A stretch of 64,000 nucleotides of DNA, from contig NZ_JACYFU010000003.1 of NCBI RefSeq assembly GCF_014837245.1, forward strand, positions 529,855 through 593,854. The letters are read 5' to 3'. Positions 26,702 to 39,071 of this stretch are shown here, piece by piece (within the stretch, counting starts at the first letter, position 1; every line of letters starts with the position of its first letter). The notes under the pieces are model-generated. The model saw only the letters and a program-made list of their open reading frames with translations, ran no database searches and was not told the DNA's origin. The translations under genes and the position numbers were made by a program. The DNA comes from Devosia oryzisoli. GTDB lineage: Bacteria; Pseudomonadota; Alphaproteobacteria; Rhizobiales; Devosiaceae.

Positions 26702-27631
26702 CTAGCCGCGCGGATGGGCGCGGGCGTAGCTCTCGAGGAGGCGCTCGGTGTCGACTGCGGTATAGATCTGCGTGGTGGAGAGGCTGGCGTGGCCCAGGAG
26801 CTCCTGAATGGCGCGCAGATCCCCGCCCTTGCCCAGAAGGTGGGTGGCAAAGGAATGGCGCAGGGCATGCGGGGTCGCCGAGGGGGGCAGGCCGAGGGCG
26901 CTTCGCAACTGCTCCATGCGCAACTGGATGAGGCGGGGCGAGAGGACGCCGCCTCGTACGCCGCGAAACATCGGTTCATCGGGCGCGACGGTGAAGGGGC
27001 AGAGTTCGAGATAGATTTCGATGCTGCGCAGCACGGGATCGATCAGGGGGACCATGCGCACCTTGCCGCCCTTGCCCGTGACGCGGAGCGTGCCGCCTTC
27101 AAGGCTCGCCCGCGTCAGCGCCAGGGCTTCGGAAATACGCAGGCCCGAGCCGTAGCAAAGAGCGATGACGGCCATGTCGCGGGCGGCCACCCAGGGGCGA
27201 TCCTCGAGTTCGCCCGCCATGTCGATGGTGGCTTTGGCCTCGACCACGGTGAGCGCCTTTGGCAGGGAGCGCGGAATCTTTGGCGTGCGGACGGCGTTGA
27301 AGGCTTCGGTGGCCAGAATTCCTTGCCGCTCGAGATGGGTGAAGAAGCTCTTGAGGGCGGAGAGGACCCGCGCCAGCGACCGTGACCCCAGGCTTTCGCT
27401 ACGCCGCTGCGCCATGAAGGCGCGAATGTCAGCCGCCCGTATATCCTTGAGCGTGGCGAGGGTGACCGTGCCGCCCATGTGGTCGGCCAGAAAGCGCATG
27501 AACTGGCCAAGGTCGCGGCCATAGGCCTCGGTGGTGTTGGGGGAGAGCCGGCGCACCGCGCCCAGCTCCTGCAGCCAGGATGCGATGAGGCTGCGCAGGT
27601 GATCATCGGTGGCAAAGGCGCTGTCGGTCAT
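26702..27631 (-). CDS. xerC: Tyrosine recombinase XerC
   Basis: Chromosome-dimer resolution recombinase acting at dif with XerD. Catalytic residues are visible: Arg in GSGLRISEALAL, Lys in VTGKGGKVRMVPL, H-x-x-R in PHALRHSFATHLL, His in LLGHASLSTTQIYT and nucleophile Tyr in that last segment. The N-terminal SAM-like domain has RLSPNTTEAYGRDLGQFM. XerC rather than XerD is chosen from the sequence style and nearness to priA, as in other rhizobia. ATG 27631 (309 residues) is preferred to GTG 27646. It is housekeeping, not a mobile-element integrase. Confidence 0.9.
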   Translation of the reverse strand: MTDSAFATDDHLRSLIASWLQELGAVRRLSPNTTEAYGRDLGQFMRFLADHMGGTVTLATLKDIRAADIRAFMAQRRSESLGSRSLARVLSALKSFFTHLERQGILATEAFNAVRTPKIPRSLPKALTVVEAKATIDMAGELEDRPWVAARDMAVIALCYGSGLRISEALALTRASLEGGTLRVTGKGGKVRMVPLIDPVLRSIEIYLELCPFTVAPDEPMFRGVRGGVLSPRLIQLRMEQLRSALGLPPSATPHALRHSFATHLLGKGGDLRAIQELLGHASLSTTQIYTAVDTERLLESYARAHPRG

Positions 27632-27708
27632 GGCCGTCACTTTCACCGCTCATGGTAAACTCCCTCTTAACCCGACGCGCGCCATGGTCCGGGCAAAGGA
27701 GAGTTGCC

Positions 27709-28725
27709 ATGCGCACCCGGACAAGTCCTCTGATGGCCCTTGCGCTCGGCCTGCTGGCGGCAGCACCTGCCGCCGCTGGCGATCTGCGTTATGGCTACGC
27801 GCCCTACACGGGTCCGCAAGGTTTTCAGCCCCGCGGTCTCTTTTACACCGACCAGCGCGAAGAGGCGCTGCCGCGCGAGACGATCACGCTGCGCGGTAGC
27901 ATCGGCGCCATGTATCTGCGCGGCGACGAATACGTCTTCAATGGCGATCGGACGCTCAGCCAGCTGATCTGGGAAAGCAAGGTGCCGGTGCTGCGCGGGG
28001 GAGCCGACCTTGCCCTTGGCGGCGGCTTCAGCGTCAGTGCCAGCGGTGCGGTCGCGGGGTTCGGCAGTAGTTATATGGAAGACTACGACTGGTTCATCGC
28101 CACCGACAATTTCGATGACTGGACCCACCGCTCGCAGCACCCCGATACCAGGCTCGACCACTATATCTCCCTCGAGCTTACCGGAGGCTACGAAGTGGCG
28201 CGGACCGACACCGCGTTCGTGCGGGCCCATGCCGGGGCCCGCTATACCGACCTGCAATGGGCCGCCTTCGGAGGCAGCTACATCTACAGTTCAAACACCG
28301 GCTTCCGGGACACCAGCGGCAGTTTCGCTGACGGCGACCCGGGCATCACCTATCGCCAGCAATTGCCCGAGCTCTTCGTGGGTGTCGACGGGGAAGAACG
28401 CTATGGCCGGTTCACGTTGGGCGGGCTGCTGCGCGGCGGGTTGATCGTTGGGGCAGTTGCCACCGACGATCACTGGATGCGTGACCTGCGCTTCACCGAC
28501 AGCCTCTATGCCATGCCCAGCATCGAAGTGGGCCTGAGTGCCGGCTACGCCATGAGCGATCATGTGGACGTGACGCTGGGCGGCAATTTCCGGCAGATCT
28601 TCCAGCAGCGCGGCGACACCAAGGCCTACAATACGGTGACCGGAGCGACCGACACCTACACCAATGCCGCGGGTGCCTCGTTGCGCAGCGTCGATATCAC
28701 GGCTGGACTGACCGGCCGGTTCTAA
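27709..28725 (+). CDS. Omptin-family outer membrane protease
   Basis: Outer membrane aspartate/histidine-type protease of 338 residues. After a signal peptide (cleavage near APAAAG, residue 23) the barrel carries all omptin catalytic positions: Asp125 and Asp127 in MEDYDW (OmpT Asp83/Asp85), and Asp253 with His255 in TDDHW (OmpT Asp210/His212). Other matches are DDWTHRSQHPDTRLDHY and FGGSYIYSSNTGFRDTSGSF. Omptins cleave between basic residues and need LPS. ATG 27709 follows AAAGGAGAG. Single gene, divergent from xerC. Confidence 0.92.
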   Translation: MRTRTSPLMALALGLLAAAPAAAGDLRYGYAPYTGPQGFQPRGLFYTDQREEALPRETITLRGSIGAMYLRGDEYVFNGDRTLSQLIWESKVPVLRGGADLALGGGFSVSASGAVAGFGSSYMEDYDWFIATDNFDDWTHRSQHPDTRLDHYISLELTGGYEVARTDTAFVRAHAGARYTDLQWAAFGGSYIYSSNTGFRDTSGSFADGDPGITYRQQLPELFVGVDGEERYGRFTLGGLLRGGLIVGAVATDDHWMRDLRFTDSLYAMPSIEVGLSAGYAMSDHVDVTLGGNFRQIFQQRGDTKAYNTVTGATDTYTNAAGASLRSVDITAGLTGRF

Positions 28726-28798
28726 GCCCCGCCGTCCAGCGCTCGCCAAAACGTGCCTGTCGGCCCTACCTGGAATCACTTGCGCTTCCTATGTTCGG

Positions 28799-30988
28799 AT
28801 GCGAACAGAACGCGCACAAATGCATATCGGTCCAGACATCGTCGCCGTCATGGTGGGGGTCGCCGTCGACGGTCCCTACAGCTACCGCGTGCCCGAAGGG
28901 ATGCGGGTGGAGCGGGGCTCCATCGTTGCGGTGCCGCTCGGGCCGCGCCTGATCCTGGGCGTCGTCTGGGGCGAGCCGAAGGACAGCGTGGCGCACAACC
29001 GGCTGCGCGACATCGCGCATGTTTATAACGTGCCGGCACTTTCCGAAGAGCTGTTGTCGCTGGTGGAATGGGTGGCGCGCTATACGCTCACGGCGCCCGG
29101 ACAGGTTTTGCGGGGCGTACTGCGCTCGCCCGAGGCGCTGGATGCGCCCAAGCCCGTGGTGGCCTACCGGCGCACCGGCTTCGAGCCGGAAAAGCTGACG
29201 CCGGCACGGCTGCGGGTGCTCGATACGCTCAATGACGACATGGCCTGGCCGCGCCCGGCACTGATGGGCGCGGCCGGCGTCTCGGCCTCGGTTATCGAGG
29301 GGCTGGAGCGGGCCGGGGCGCTCGAAAAACTCGAGATGCCGCCGCCGCCCGTGGTGCTGCCGCCCGATCCCGAAGCCAATCCTGCGCGTCTCAATCCCGA
29401 GCAGCGGGCGGCTCTTGATCGCATTCTCGCCATTGGCCCACATGAATTTGGCGTGGCGCTGCTGGATGGCGTGACCGGCGGGGGCAAGACAGAGGTCTTT
29501 TTCGAGGCGGTGGCCGATACCCTGCGGGCGGGGCGGCAGGCGCTGATCCTGCTGCCCGAGATTGCGCTTACCAACACCTTCATCGACCGCTTTACCAAAC
29601 GCTTTACCGCGCGGCCGGCCGAGTGGCATTCGGACATGACGCCAGCGCAGCGCGCCAGGGTGTGGCGCGGCGTGCTGGACGGAACGGTGCGGGCAGTGGT
29701 GGGGGCGCGCTCGGCGCTGTTCCTGCCGTTCCGCGAACTGGGACTGCTGGTGCTCGATGAGGAGCATGACGGCGCCTACAAGCAGTCGGAAGGCTTTACC
29801 TATCACGCCCGCGACATGGCCGTGGTGCGGGCCCACCGTGCGGGGGCCCGGGTGGTGCTTTCGTCCGCCACGCCATCGGTGGAATCGCGCAACAACGCCA
29901 ACCAGGGTCGGTATCACCATGTGGTGCTCGAAAGCCGGTTCGCCGAAGCGAGCCTGCCGGACATCACCGCGATCGACATGCGGGTGGATGGTCCGGACAA
30001 GGGCGGCTGGATCGCGCCGAGCCTGGCGCGCGAAGTGTTCGCCGCGCTCGACCGGGGCGAGCAGGCCCTGCTGTTCCTCAACCGGCGCGGCTATGCGCCC
30101 CTCACCCTCTGCCGCTCCTGCGGCCATCAGTACCAGTGCCCGGACTGTTCGAGCTGGATGGTGGAGCACCGCTTTCGCGGCGTGCTGATGTGCCACCATT
30201 GCGGGCATGAAATGCGCACGCCCACCGTCTGCGGCGAATGCGGGGATGCGGAGAGCCTGGTTGCGGTGGGCCCGGGCATCGAGCGGGTGGCCGAGGAAGC
30301 GGCGTTGCGGTTTCCCGATGCGCGGCGGGTGCTGCTGTCCACCGACATGGGCAGCCATGCGCAACTGCGCCAACGGTTTGGCGAGATCGAGCGTGGCGAG
30401 TACGACCTCATCATCGGCACGCAACTGGTGTCCAAGGGCCACCATTTCGAAAAGCTCTCGGTGGTGGGGGTGCTCGATGCCGATCTGGGGCTCGCGCATG
30501 GCGACCCGCGCGCGGCCGAAAAGACCTTCCAAATTCTCACGCAGGTGGCGGGCCGGGCGGGGCGCGCCAGCCGGCACGGCAAGGCGTTCCTCCAGACCTA
30601 CCATCCGGACCATCCGGTAATGAAGGCCATGGTCACCGGCGACCGGGAGGCCTTCTATGCGCAGGAACTGCTGGCGCGCGAAGCGGGGGGGATGCCGCCC
30701 TTTGGCCGGCTGGCGGCGTTGATCGTGTCGGCGGGGGAACAGCAGACGGCCATGGGGTATGCCCGGCAACTGCTGTCCGCCGCGCCCATGGCCGAGGGCA
30801 TCCGCCTGTTCGGTCCGGCCGATGCGCCGGTGGCGATGATCCGCGGTCGGCACCGCGTGCGGCTGCTCGCGCAGTCGGGCAAGGATTTCGACCTCTCGGG
30901 CTACATGCGCTTCTGGCTCTCTTCCGCAGAGCGCCCGCGTGGCGATCTCAAGGTGCAGATCGACATCGACCCGATGAGCTTCATGTAG
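28799..30988 (+). CDS. priA: Primosomal protein N' (PriA helicase)
   Basis: Superfamily-2 helicase of 729 residues that restarts stalled replication forks. The 3' DNA-binding domain is N-terminal, Walker A is GVTGGGKTEVF, the DEAH-type box is LLVLDEEHDGAYKQ, and eight Cys of the two zinc sites lie in CRSCGHQYQCPDC and CHHCGHEMRTPTVCGECG. Helicase motifs IGTQLVSKGHHF and VAGRAGRASR follow. The P-loop is GGGKT where most PriA have GSGKT; still consistent with ATP binding. ATG 28799 or ATG 28820; neither has a clear ribosome site. Confidence 0.97.
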   Translation: MRTERAQMHIGPDIVAVMVGVAVDGPYSYRVPEGMRVERGSIVAVPLGPRLILGVVWGEPKDSVAHNRLRDIAHVYNVPALSEELLSLVEWVARYTLTAPGQVLRGVLRSPEALDAPKPVVAYRRTGFEPEKLTPARLRVLDTLNDDMAWPRPALMGAAGVSASVIEGLERAGALEKLEMPPPPVVLPPDPEANPARLNPEQRAALDRILAIGPHEFGVALLDGVTGGGKTEVFFEAVADTLRAGRQALILLPEIALTNTFIDRFTKRFTARPAEWHSDMTPAQRARVWRGVLDGTVRAVVGARSALFLPFRELGLLVLDEEHDGAYKQSEGFTYHARDMAVVRAHRAGARVVLSSATPSVESRNNANQGRYHHVVLESRFAEASLPDITAIDMRVDGPDKGGWIAPSLAREVFAALDRGEQALLFLNRRGYAPLTLCRSCGHQYQCPDCSSWMVEHRFRGVLMCHHCGHEMRTPTVCGECGDAESLVAVGPGIERVAEEAALRFPDARRVLLSTDMGSHAQLRQRFGEIERGEYDLIIGTQLVSKGHHFEKLSVVGVLDADLGLAHGDPRAAEKTFQILTQVAGRAGRASRHGKAFLQTYHPDHPVMKAMVTGDREAFYAQELLAREAGGMPPFGRLAALIVSAGEQQTAMGYARQLLSAAPMAEGIRLFGPADAPVAMIRGRHRVRLLAQSGKDFDLSGYMRFWLSSAERPRGDLKVQIDIDPMSFM

Positions 30989-30994
30989 CCAAGG

Positions 30995-31183
30995 TCAGTC
31001 CTTGGACTTGTGCTCGGGCTTGCCCTTGCGCTTGGTCGAGGCCATGTCGTCGAGCTCCTTTTCGCTCATCGACTTGTACATGGACTTGGACGCGCCCTTG
31101 AGCTCGCCGACCTTGGTGTCGCCGCGCTTGGCCGAGAGGGCGGCGCCGGCGGCTTTTTGCTGGGCCTGGGATTTGGCAGGCAT
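30995..31183 (-). CDS. DUF3008 family small protein
   Basis: A 62-residue, highly charged protein: MPAKSQAQQKAAGAALSAKRGD, then LKGASKSMYKSMSEKELDDMASTKRKGKPEHKSKD, the full DUF3008 pattern. Function unknown; members look intrinsically disordered. ATG 31183 follows GGAGG, an ideal ribosome site. It is convergent with priA, six bases from that gene's stop. Confidence 0.85.
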   Translation of the reverse strand: MPAKSQAQQKAAGAALSAKRGDTKVGELKGASKSMYKSMSEKELDDMASTKRKGKPEHKSKD

Positions 31184-31568
31184 GGGAACCTCCGTGGTAT
31201 GGGTGCTGGTGGAGAAACGGGGTGAGTAAGGGGAGGTTGCTCGTGTTGATGGGGGTGGTTCCGTGGGAGGGATTAGTGCTTCCACGCCTGCGCCATTCGA
31301 GCGTAGCTCTCAAGGCCTCCTTGGCTTAAGTCGCCCCACCGGGGCGCCTTATCCTGCGGACCGCTTGCGGAGTGCGACACTTTCGCCGCGAGTGAATCAA
31401 GGCGGAGCGCCTTGCGTGCCGCGGCGGCCCTGTGCTAGAGGGGGCGCGATTTCCTGGGGGGTCGTGGTGTGCCTCCTTTCCGGACAAGAACAAGCCTTTG
31501 GCAACGCCCCGGTTTCTCAAATGGAAGCGGGACGCCAGCAAGGCGAAAACCGAGAGGGTGAAGCGGCA
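31184..31568 (+). promoter_or_regulatory. Upstream region of the F1 ATPase operon
   Basis: This 385-base gap has no convincing gene. A promoter-like pair TTGCGT (31412-31417) and CTAGAG (31435-31440) is spaced by 17 bases and would start the atp transcript about 125 bases before atpH. CGCCCC-ACC-GGGGCG near 31334 is a small hairpin. The atpH frame is open throughout much of this stretch but lacks family similarity there. Confidence 0.35.
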
Positions 31569-33664
<2,096 letters not shown>

Positions 33665-33687
33665 GGCGAGCAAGGAGACGACAGCCC

Positions 33688-34575
33688 ATGCCGTCGCTAA
33701 AGGACCTGAAAAACCGGATCGACTCTGTCAAGTCGACCCAGAAGATCACCAAAGCCATGCAGATGGTTGCGGCGGCCAAGCTCCGTCGCGCCCAGGAAGC
33801 GGCCGAGGCGGCTCGTCCCTATGCCGAGCGCATGGCCCGGGTGCTCTCGAGCCTTGCCGCGGTCTATGACGGGCAGGAAAATGCCCCGGTGCTGCTCGGC
33901 GGCAACGGCAAGGACCAAACGCATCTGCTGATCGTCGCGACCGGCGAGCGTGGCCTGGCCGGTGGCTTCAACTCCTCCATCGTGCGCCTGGCGCGCGAAC
34001 ACGCCAACAAGCTCATCGCCCAGGGCAAGACGGTCAAGATCCTGACCGTCGGGCGCAAGGGGAACGACATCCTCAAGCGCCAGTATGCCGATCGCATCGT
34101 CGAGACGATCAGCTATCGCGATGTCAAGAAGATCGGCTTCACGCAGGCCAACGAGGTCAGCCAGAAGGTGCAGGCCATGTTCGCGGCCGGCGAGTTTGAC
34201 GTGGCGACGCTGTTCTTCGCCAAGTTCGGCTCCGTGATCAGCCAGGTGCCCACTGCGGTGCAACTGATCCCGGCCAAGATCGAACGGGTCGAGGGTGAGG
34301 GCGTAGCCGAGGCCGCGTCCGTGCCCTACGAATACGAGCCGAGCGAAGAAGCCATCGTGGAAGACCTGCTGCCGCGCAATATCAGCGTGCAGATCCTCCG
34401 CGCCATGCTGGAAAACAACGCCTCGTTCTACGGCGCGCAGATGACCGCCATGGACAATGCGACGCGCAATGCGGGCGAAATGATCGGCAAGCTGCAGCTG
34501 AGCTACAACCGCCAGCGGCAGGCGCAGATCACCAAAGAACTCATCGAAATCATCTCGGGCGCCGAAGCGCTCTAA
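33688..34575 (+). CDS. atpG: ATP synthase subunit gamma
   Basis: Central rotor shaft of F1, 295 residues. The N-terminal helix [32 protein letters not shown] and the C-terminal [37 protein letters not shown] are the two invariant coiled-coil ends. ATG 33688 follows AAGGAGA, 23 bases after atpA. Confidence 0.98.
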   Translation: MPSLKDLKNRIDSVKSTQKITKAMQMVAAAKLRRAQEAAEAARPYAERMARVLSSLAAVYDGQENAPVLLGGNGKDQTHLLIVATGERGLAGGFNSSIVRLAREHANKLIAQGKTVKILTVGRKGNDILKRQYADRIVETISYRDVKKIGFTQANEVSQKVQAMFAAGEFDVATLFFAKFGSVISQVPTAVQLIPAKIERVEGEGVAEAASVPYEYEPSEEAIVEDLLPRNISVQILRAMLENNASFYGAQMTAMDNATRNAGEMIGKLQLSYNRQRQAQITKELIEIISGAEAL

Positions 34576-36036
<1,461 letters not shown>

Positions 36037-36120
36037 GCCGGTTCGGGCCTCTGCGGCCCGGATATCTTGTCGTAATGGAGCTCGGCGCCGTCCGGGCTCC
36101 ACTGCCAAAGGACCAAATGA

Positions 36121-36546
36121 ATGGCTGAAGGCCTCAAGATCGAGATCGTGTCGCCCGAGCGCCTGGTTCTGTCCGAAACGGTGGAATCCGTCACCGTGCC
36201 GGGCACCGAGGGCTACTTCACCGTGATGGCGGATCACGCTCCGTTCATGACGACGCTGCGTCCCGGCTTCATTACCGTGGTAAAATCCAGCAATGCGGCC
36301 GACGTCTTTTTCGTGCGTGGCGGCTTTGCCGATGTCTCGCCAGCAGGCCTGACGATCCTGGCCGAAGAGTCGGTGCCATTCGCAGAGTTCGACCACTCCA
36401 ATCTGCAGGAGCAGATCAAGGCGGCCGAGCAGGACCTGCAGCGGGCGGAGAGCCCCGAAGACAAGTCCTACGCGCAGGAGGTCGTCAGCGGTCTGCTCAA
36501 CCTCGCCATTGAGGCGCAGCACATCGACGGGGCGCACGTCCACTAG
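36121..36546 (+). CDS. atpC: ATP synthase subunit epsilon
   Basis: Regulatory subunit at the foot of the rotor, 141 residues. The beta-sandwich begins LKIEIVSPERLVLSETVESVTVPGTEGYF with MADHAPFMTTLRPGF, and a short helical C-terminal part follows. It comes 84 bases after atpD, the largest gap in the operon, and is closed by a strong terminator. Confidence 0.96.
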   Translation: MAEGLKIEIVSPERLVLSETVESVTVPGTEGYFTVMADHAPFMTTLRPGFITVVKSSNAADVFFVRGGFADVSPAGLTILAEESVPFAEFDHSNLQEQIKAAEQDLQRAESPEDKSYAQEVVSGLLNLAIEAQHIDGAHVH

Positions 36547-36572
36547 GCCGGACCCGCTATGTAACAAAGTTC

Positions 36573-36599
36573 AAGGCCGCCTTTCGGGGCGGCCTTTTT
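36573..36599 (+). terminator. Terminator of the atp operon
   Basis: GGCCGCC (36575-36581) and GGCGGCC (36588-36594) pair over loop TTTCGG, followed by five T (36595-36599), with matching A upstream. Classical intrinsic terminator 27 bases after atpC. Confidence 0.9.
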
Positions 36600-36625
36600 G
36601 CATTCGAGGGTGGAGAAGCTCAGTT

Positions 36626-37312
36626 TCAGGCGAGCGCCGCTTCCACCAGGGCCTGCGCGTGCAACTCGGTCGTGTCGTAGGTCGGGATGGGGCTGACGCT
36701 ATCGTCGATCAGCATGCCGATCTCGGTGCAGCCCAGAATGACGGCCTGCGCGCCATGGGCGGCAAGACGCTCGATGGCCGTGACATAGGTCGCCCGCGAC
36801 TCGTCGCGAATGATGCCCCGGCACAGCTCATCATAGATGATGCCGTTGAGGTTCGTGCGATCCACTTCGGGCACGAGCACGTTCAGGCCCGCTGCGGTGA
36901 GCCGATCCTTGTAGAAACCCATCTCCATGGTGAAGCGGGTACCCAGCAGCCCCACAGTGTCAAAGCCGTCTGTGAGCAGCGCGTGGGCTGTAGGGTCGGC
37001 GATGTGCAAAAAGGGAATGTCGAGGCGGGCGGTCACCGTCTCGGCAACGACGTGCATGGTGTTGGTCGCCAGCCCCAGCACCTGGGCGCCGGCCGCCGCG
37101 AGACCCCGGGCGACGCCGTTCAGCTCAGCGCCGGCCTTGTCCCACTCACCGGCCGACTGCATGGCGGCGATAGGGGCGAAATCGACCGAGTGCAGGATCA
37201 CCGGCGCCGAATGCAGCCCACCCAGGCGCTCCGCGGTCAACTGGTTGAGCCGCTGATAATAGTGCGCGCTCGATTCCCAACTCATGCCGCCGATGAGGCC
37301 GATGGTTTTCAT
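36626..37312 (-). CDS. Aspartate/glutamate racemase family protein
   Basis: Pyridoxal-independent amino acid racemase, 228 residues, N terminus MKTIGLIGGMSWESSAHYYQ. The two catalytic positions are Thr83 in LATNTMH and Cys195 in LGCTEIGM. Most Asp/Glu racemases use two Cys; a Thr at the first position is, from memory, the feature of the E. coli YgeA-type L-aspartate/glutamate-specific racemase. Lies two bases after the stop of rppH, so it is probably co-transcribed with it. ATG 37312 is set by the family N terminus. Confidence 0.9.
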   Translation of the reverse strand: MKTIGLIGGMSWESSAHYYQRLNQLTAERLGGLHSAPVILHSVDFAPIAAMQSAGEWDKAGAELNGVARGLAAAGAQVLGLATNTMHVVAETVTARLDIPFLHIADPTAHALLTDGFDTVGLLGTRFTMEMGFYKDRLTAAGLNVLVPEVDRTNLNGIIYDELCRGIIRDESRATYVTAIERLAAHGAQAVILGCTEIGMLIDDSVSPIPTYDTTELHAQALVEAALA

Positions 37313-37314
37313 GG

Positions 37315-37851
37315 CTATCCGTGGGTGAAGCGTTGCGGAATGTCGGCGAAGGCCTCGACTACCTTGCGGTAGGCGTCGCGCTTGAAGGGCACGACGAGGC
37401 CGGGCGTGCGGGTGAGGCTCTCCCAGCGCCAGCCGTCGAACTCGGCGGGGAACTTGCCCTGGCCGGGTGACTGGACATCGATCTCGGTCTCGCTGCCGGT
37501 AAAGGCAAAGGCGAACCAGCGCTGGCGCTGGCCACGGTACTTGCCGCTCCAGGCAACGCCAAGGGCCTCCTCGGGCAGGTCGTAATAGACCCATTCGGGC
37601 GCTTCGGCGAGGAGACTGACCGAGGTGACGTTGGTTTCTTCCTGCAGTTCCCGCATGGCCGCACGTAGCGGGTCCTCGCCCTTGTCGATGCCGCCCTGCG
37701 GCATCTGCCAGGGGGCATCGAAGCGGGCCGACTGGTCAGGGTCACCCTCTGCCTTGCGGCGCCCCATGAACACTTTTCCATCGGCATTGAAGAGGGCCAC
37801 GCCAACGCAGTCGCGATAGGGCAGGGCTTCACGGTCAGGCTTGTCGGTCAT
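37315..37851 (-). CDS. rppH: RNA 5'-pyrophosphohydrolase
   Basis: Nudix enzyme (178 residues) that removes pyrophosphate from 5' ends of mRNA and starts decay. The N-terminal LPYRDCVGVALFNADGKVFMGRR and W-Q-M-P-Q-G-G in WQMPQGGIDKGEDP lead into an intact nudix box (G-x5-E-x7-R-E-L-x-E-E-x-x-x) through LRAAMRELQEETNV. The C-terminal KRDAYRKVVEAFADI is typical. Lies six bases after the deacetylase gene on the minus strand. Confidence 0.95.
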   Translation of the reverse strand: MTDKPDREALPYRDCVGVALFNADGKVFMGRRKAEGDPDQSARFDAPWQMPQGGIDKGEDPLRAAMRELQEETNVTSVSLLAEAPEWVYYDLPEEALGVAWSGKYRGQRQRWFAFAFTGSETEIDVQSPGQGKFPAEFDGWRWESLTRTPGLVVPFKRDAYRKVVEAFADIPQRFTHG

Positions 37852-37857
37852 GGGTAC

Positions 37858-38985
37858 CTATTTCATCAGCGCGCTGACGGGCACCAGCGCAATTCCCTTG
37901 TCTCCCAGATCCGCGGACCAATCGGTCACGGTCTGGATCGAGATGGGTAATGCACTGACAATACCAATTGCGGAGCCGGTTTGCAGCGCCTCTGCCTCAA
38001 GGCTGGCAAGCGCTGCGAGAATGGCATCCTTGGAGGGATCGGTGTCGATGGCCATGCTGGCGCGGGCGAAGGGCACCTTGTTGGCCCCAGCCAATTGCGC
38101 CGCAACCGAGCGATTGGACGAGCCATCGTCGACATAACCCAGCCCGCGCGCGCCCAGCTCTTCCATGACCGGGGCAAAATCGGCCGCAGCGGCGGTGAAG
38201 CGGGCGCCCATATTGTTCATCACGCCGATATAGCCGCCAAAACGCGCCATCAGCCAGAATAGCTTTTCGAGGTTGGCGCGTGGCGCGTCACCGGTCAGAA
38301 GGGTGTGCGGGCCAGGATCGTTCTGCGGATAGTCGAAGGGCTCGAGCGGCAGTTCGAGCACCACCTCGTGCCCGCGCACACGCGCCGCCGAGACGGTGGT
38401 CTCGAGCGAGCGGCCATAGGGCGCGAAACCCAGCGTCACCGCCTCGGGCAATTGATCGATGGCGTCGAGCGAGCCTTGCTCGTTGATGCCGAGCCCGGAG
38501 ACGACGAGGGCAATCTTGGGCTCCTTCTCAGTCACGCCCGCCGGCACCGGTTCCCGATAGGCGTCGAACGGGCGCTCCCCGGTTCCCGACATGCGGGGGA
38601 TGGGGCCGTTGCTGGTTTGCTCGCTGAGATCGGGCAGGGCGCCGAAGGCACCGGGCGTTTGCCCGAGCGCAGCGCCGGCGGCCTGCTGCGACGCAGGGGG
38701 GGTCTGGCCGGCGGGATATTGCTGGGGATCCGCGGTGATGGTTGCAGGCCCGGTCGCCACGGCATTGGCCACGCTGTTGCTGTTGCGCGTGGTGGCGATG
38801 GCCACTTCCTGGGAGGGGCGTCCACCATTGGGGTCGTCGACCAGAACGAGCCGCGCACCAACGCCGATGGCGATGAGCAAGATGATGCCCAGAAGAATGC
38901 GCGCCACGGGCAGGTGAACCTTGCCGTTCTTGCCCCGGTTGCGGGATTTGCGGCCGCGCAGGGGGGTGCTGAGGTTATTGGCCAT
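37858..38985 (-). CDS. Divergent polysaccharide deacetylase family protein (YibQ type)
   Basis: Membrane-anchored periplasmic protein of 375 residues: a basic N terminus (RGRKSRNRGKNGK), one membrane segment at about 27-48, a low-complexity linker to about 150, then a polysaccharide-deacetylase-like domain with IALVVSGLGINEQGSLDAI, GHEVVLELPLEPFDYPQNDPG, NNMGARFTA and YVDDGSSNRS. The standard deacetylase metal triad is altered in this divergent family. Part of the conserved rppH-yibQ-ctpA-envC order. Envelope function likely, reaction unproven. Confidence 0.9.
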   Translation of the reverse strand: MANNLSTPLRGRKSRNRGKNGKVHLPVARILLGIILLIAIGVGARLVLVDDPNGGRPSQEVAIATTRNSNSVANAVATGPATITADPQQYPAGQTPPASQQAAGAALGQTPGAFGALPDLSEQTSNGPIPRMSGTGERPFDAYREPVPAGVTEKEPKIALVVSGLGINEQGSLDAIDQLPEAVTLGFAPYGRSLETTVSAARVRGHEVVLELPLEPFDYPQNDPGPHTLLTGDAPRANLEKLFWLMARFGGYIGVMNNMGARFTAAAADFAPVMEELGARGLGYVDDGSSNRSVAAQLAGANKVPFARASMAIDTDPSKDAILAALASLEAEALQTGSAIGIVSALPISIQTVTDWSADLGDKGIALVPVSALMK

Positions 38986-39071
38986 GGCGGGCTCCGCTCC
39001 GCGGGGGCAGAAAAGCGAAGGGCGCGAAGCGAATCACGCCCCGCGCCCACGATACCATGCGCGCCCCGGCG

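Noticed and set aside
26702..27631. Tyrosine recombinase read as a mobile-element integrase
   Set aside because: Sequence and position beside priA fit housekeeping XerC; no attachment sites or phage genes nearby.
28766..30853. 695-codon frame antisense to priA
   Set aside because: His/Arg-rich translation of the reverse strand of a complete priA gene.
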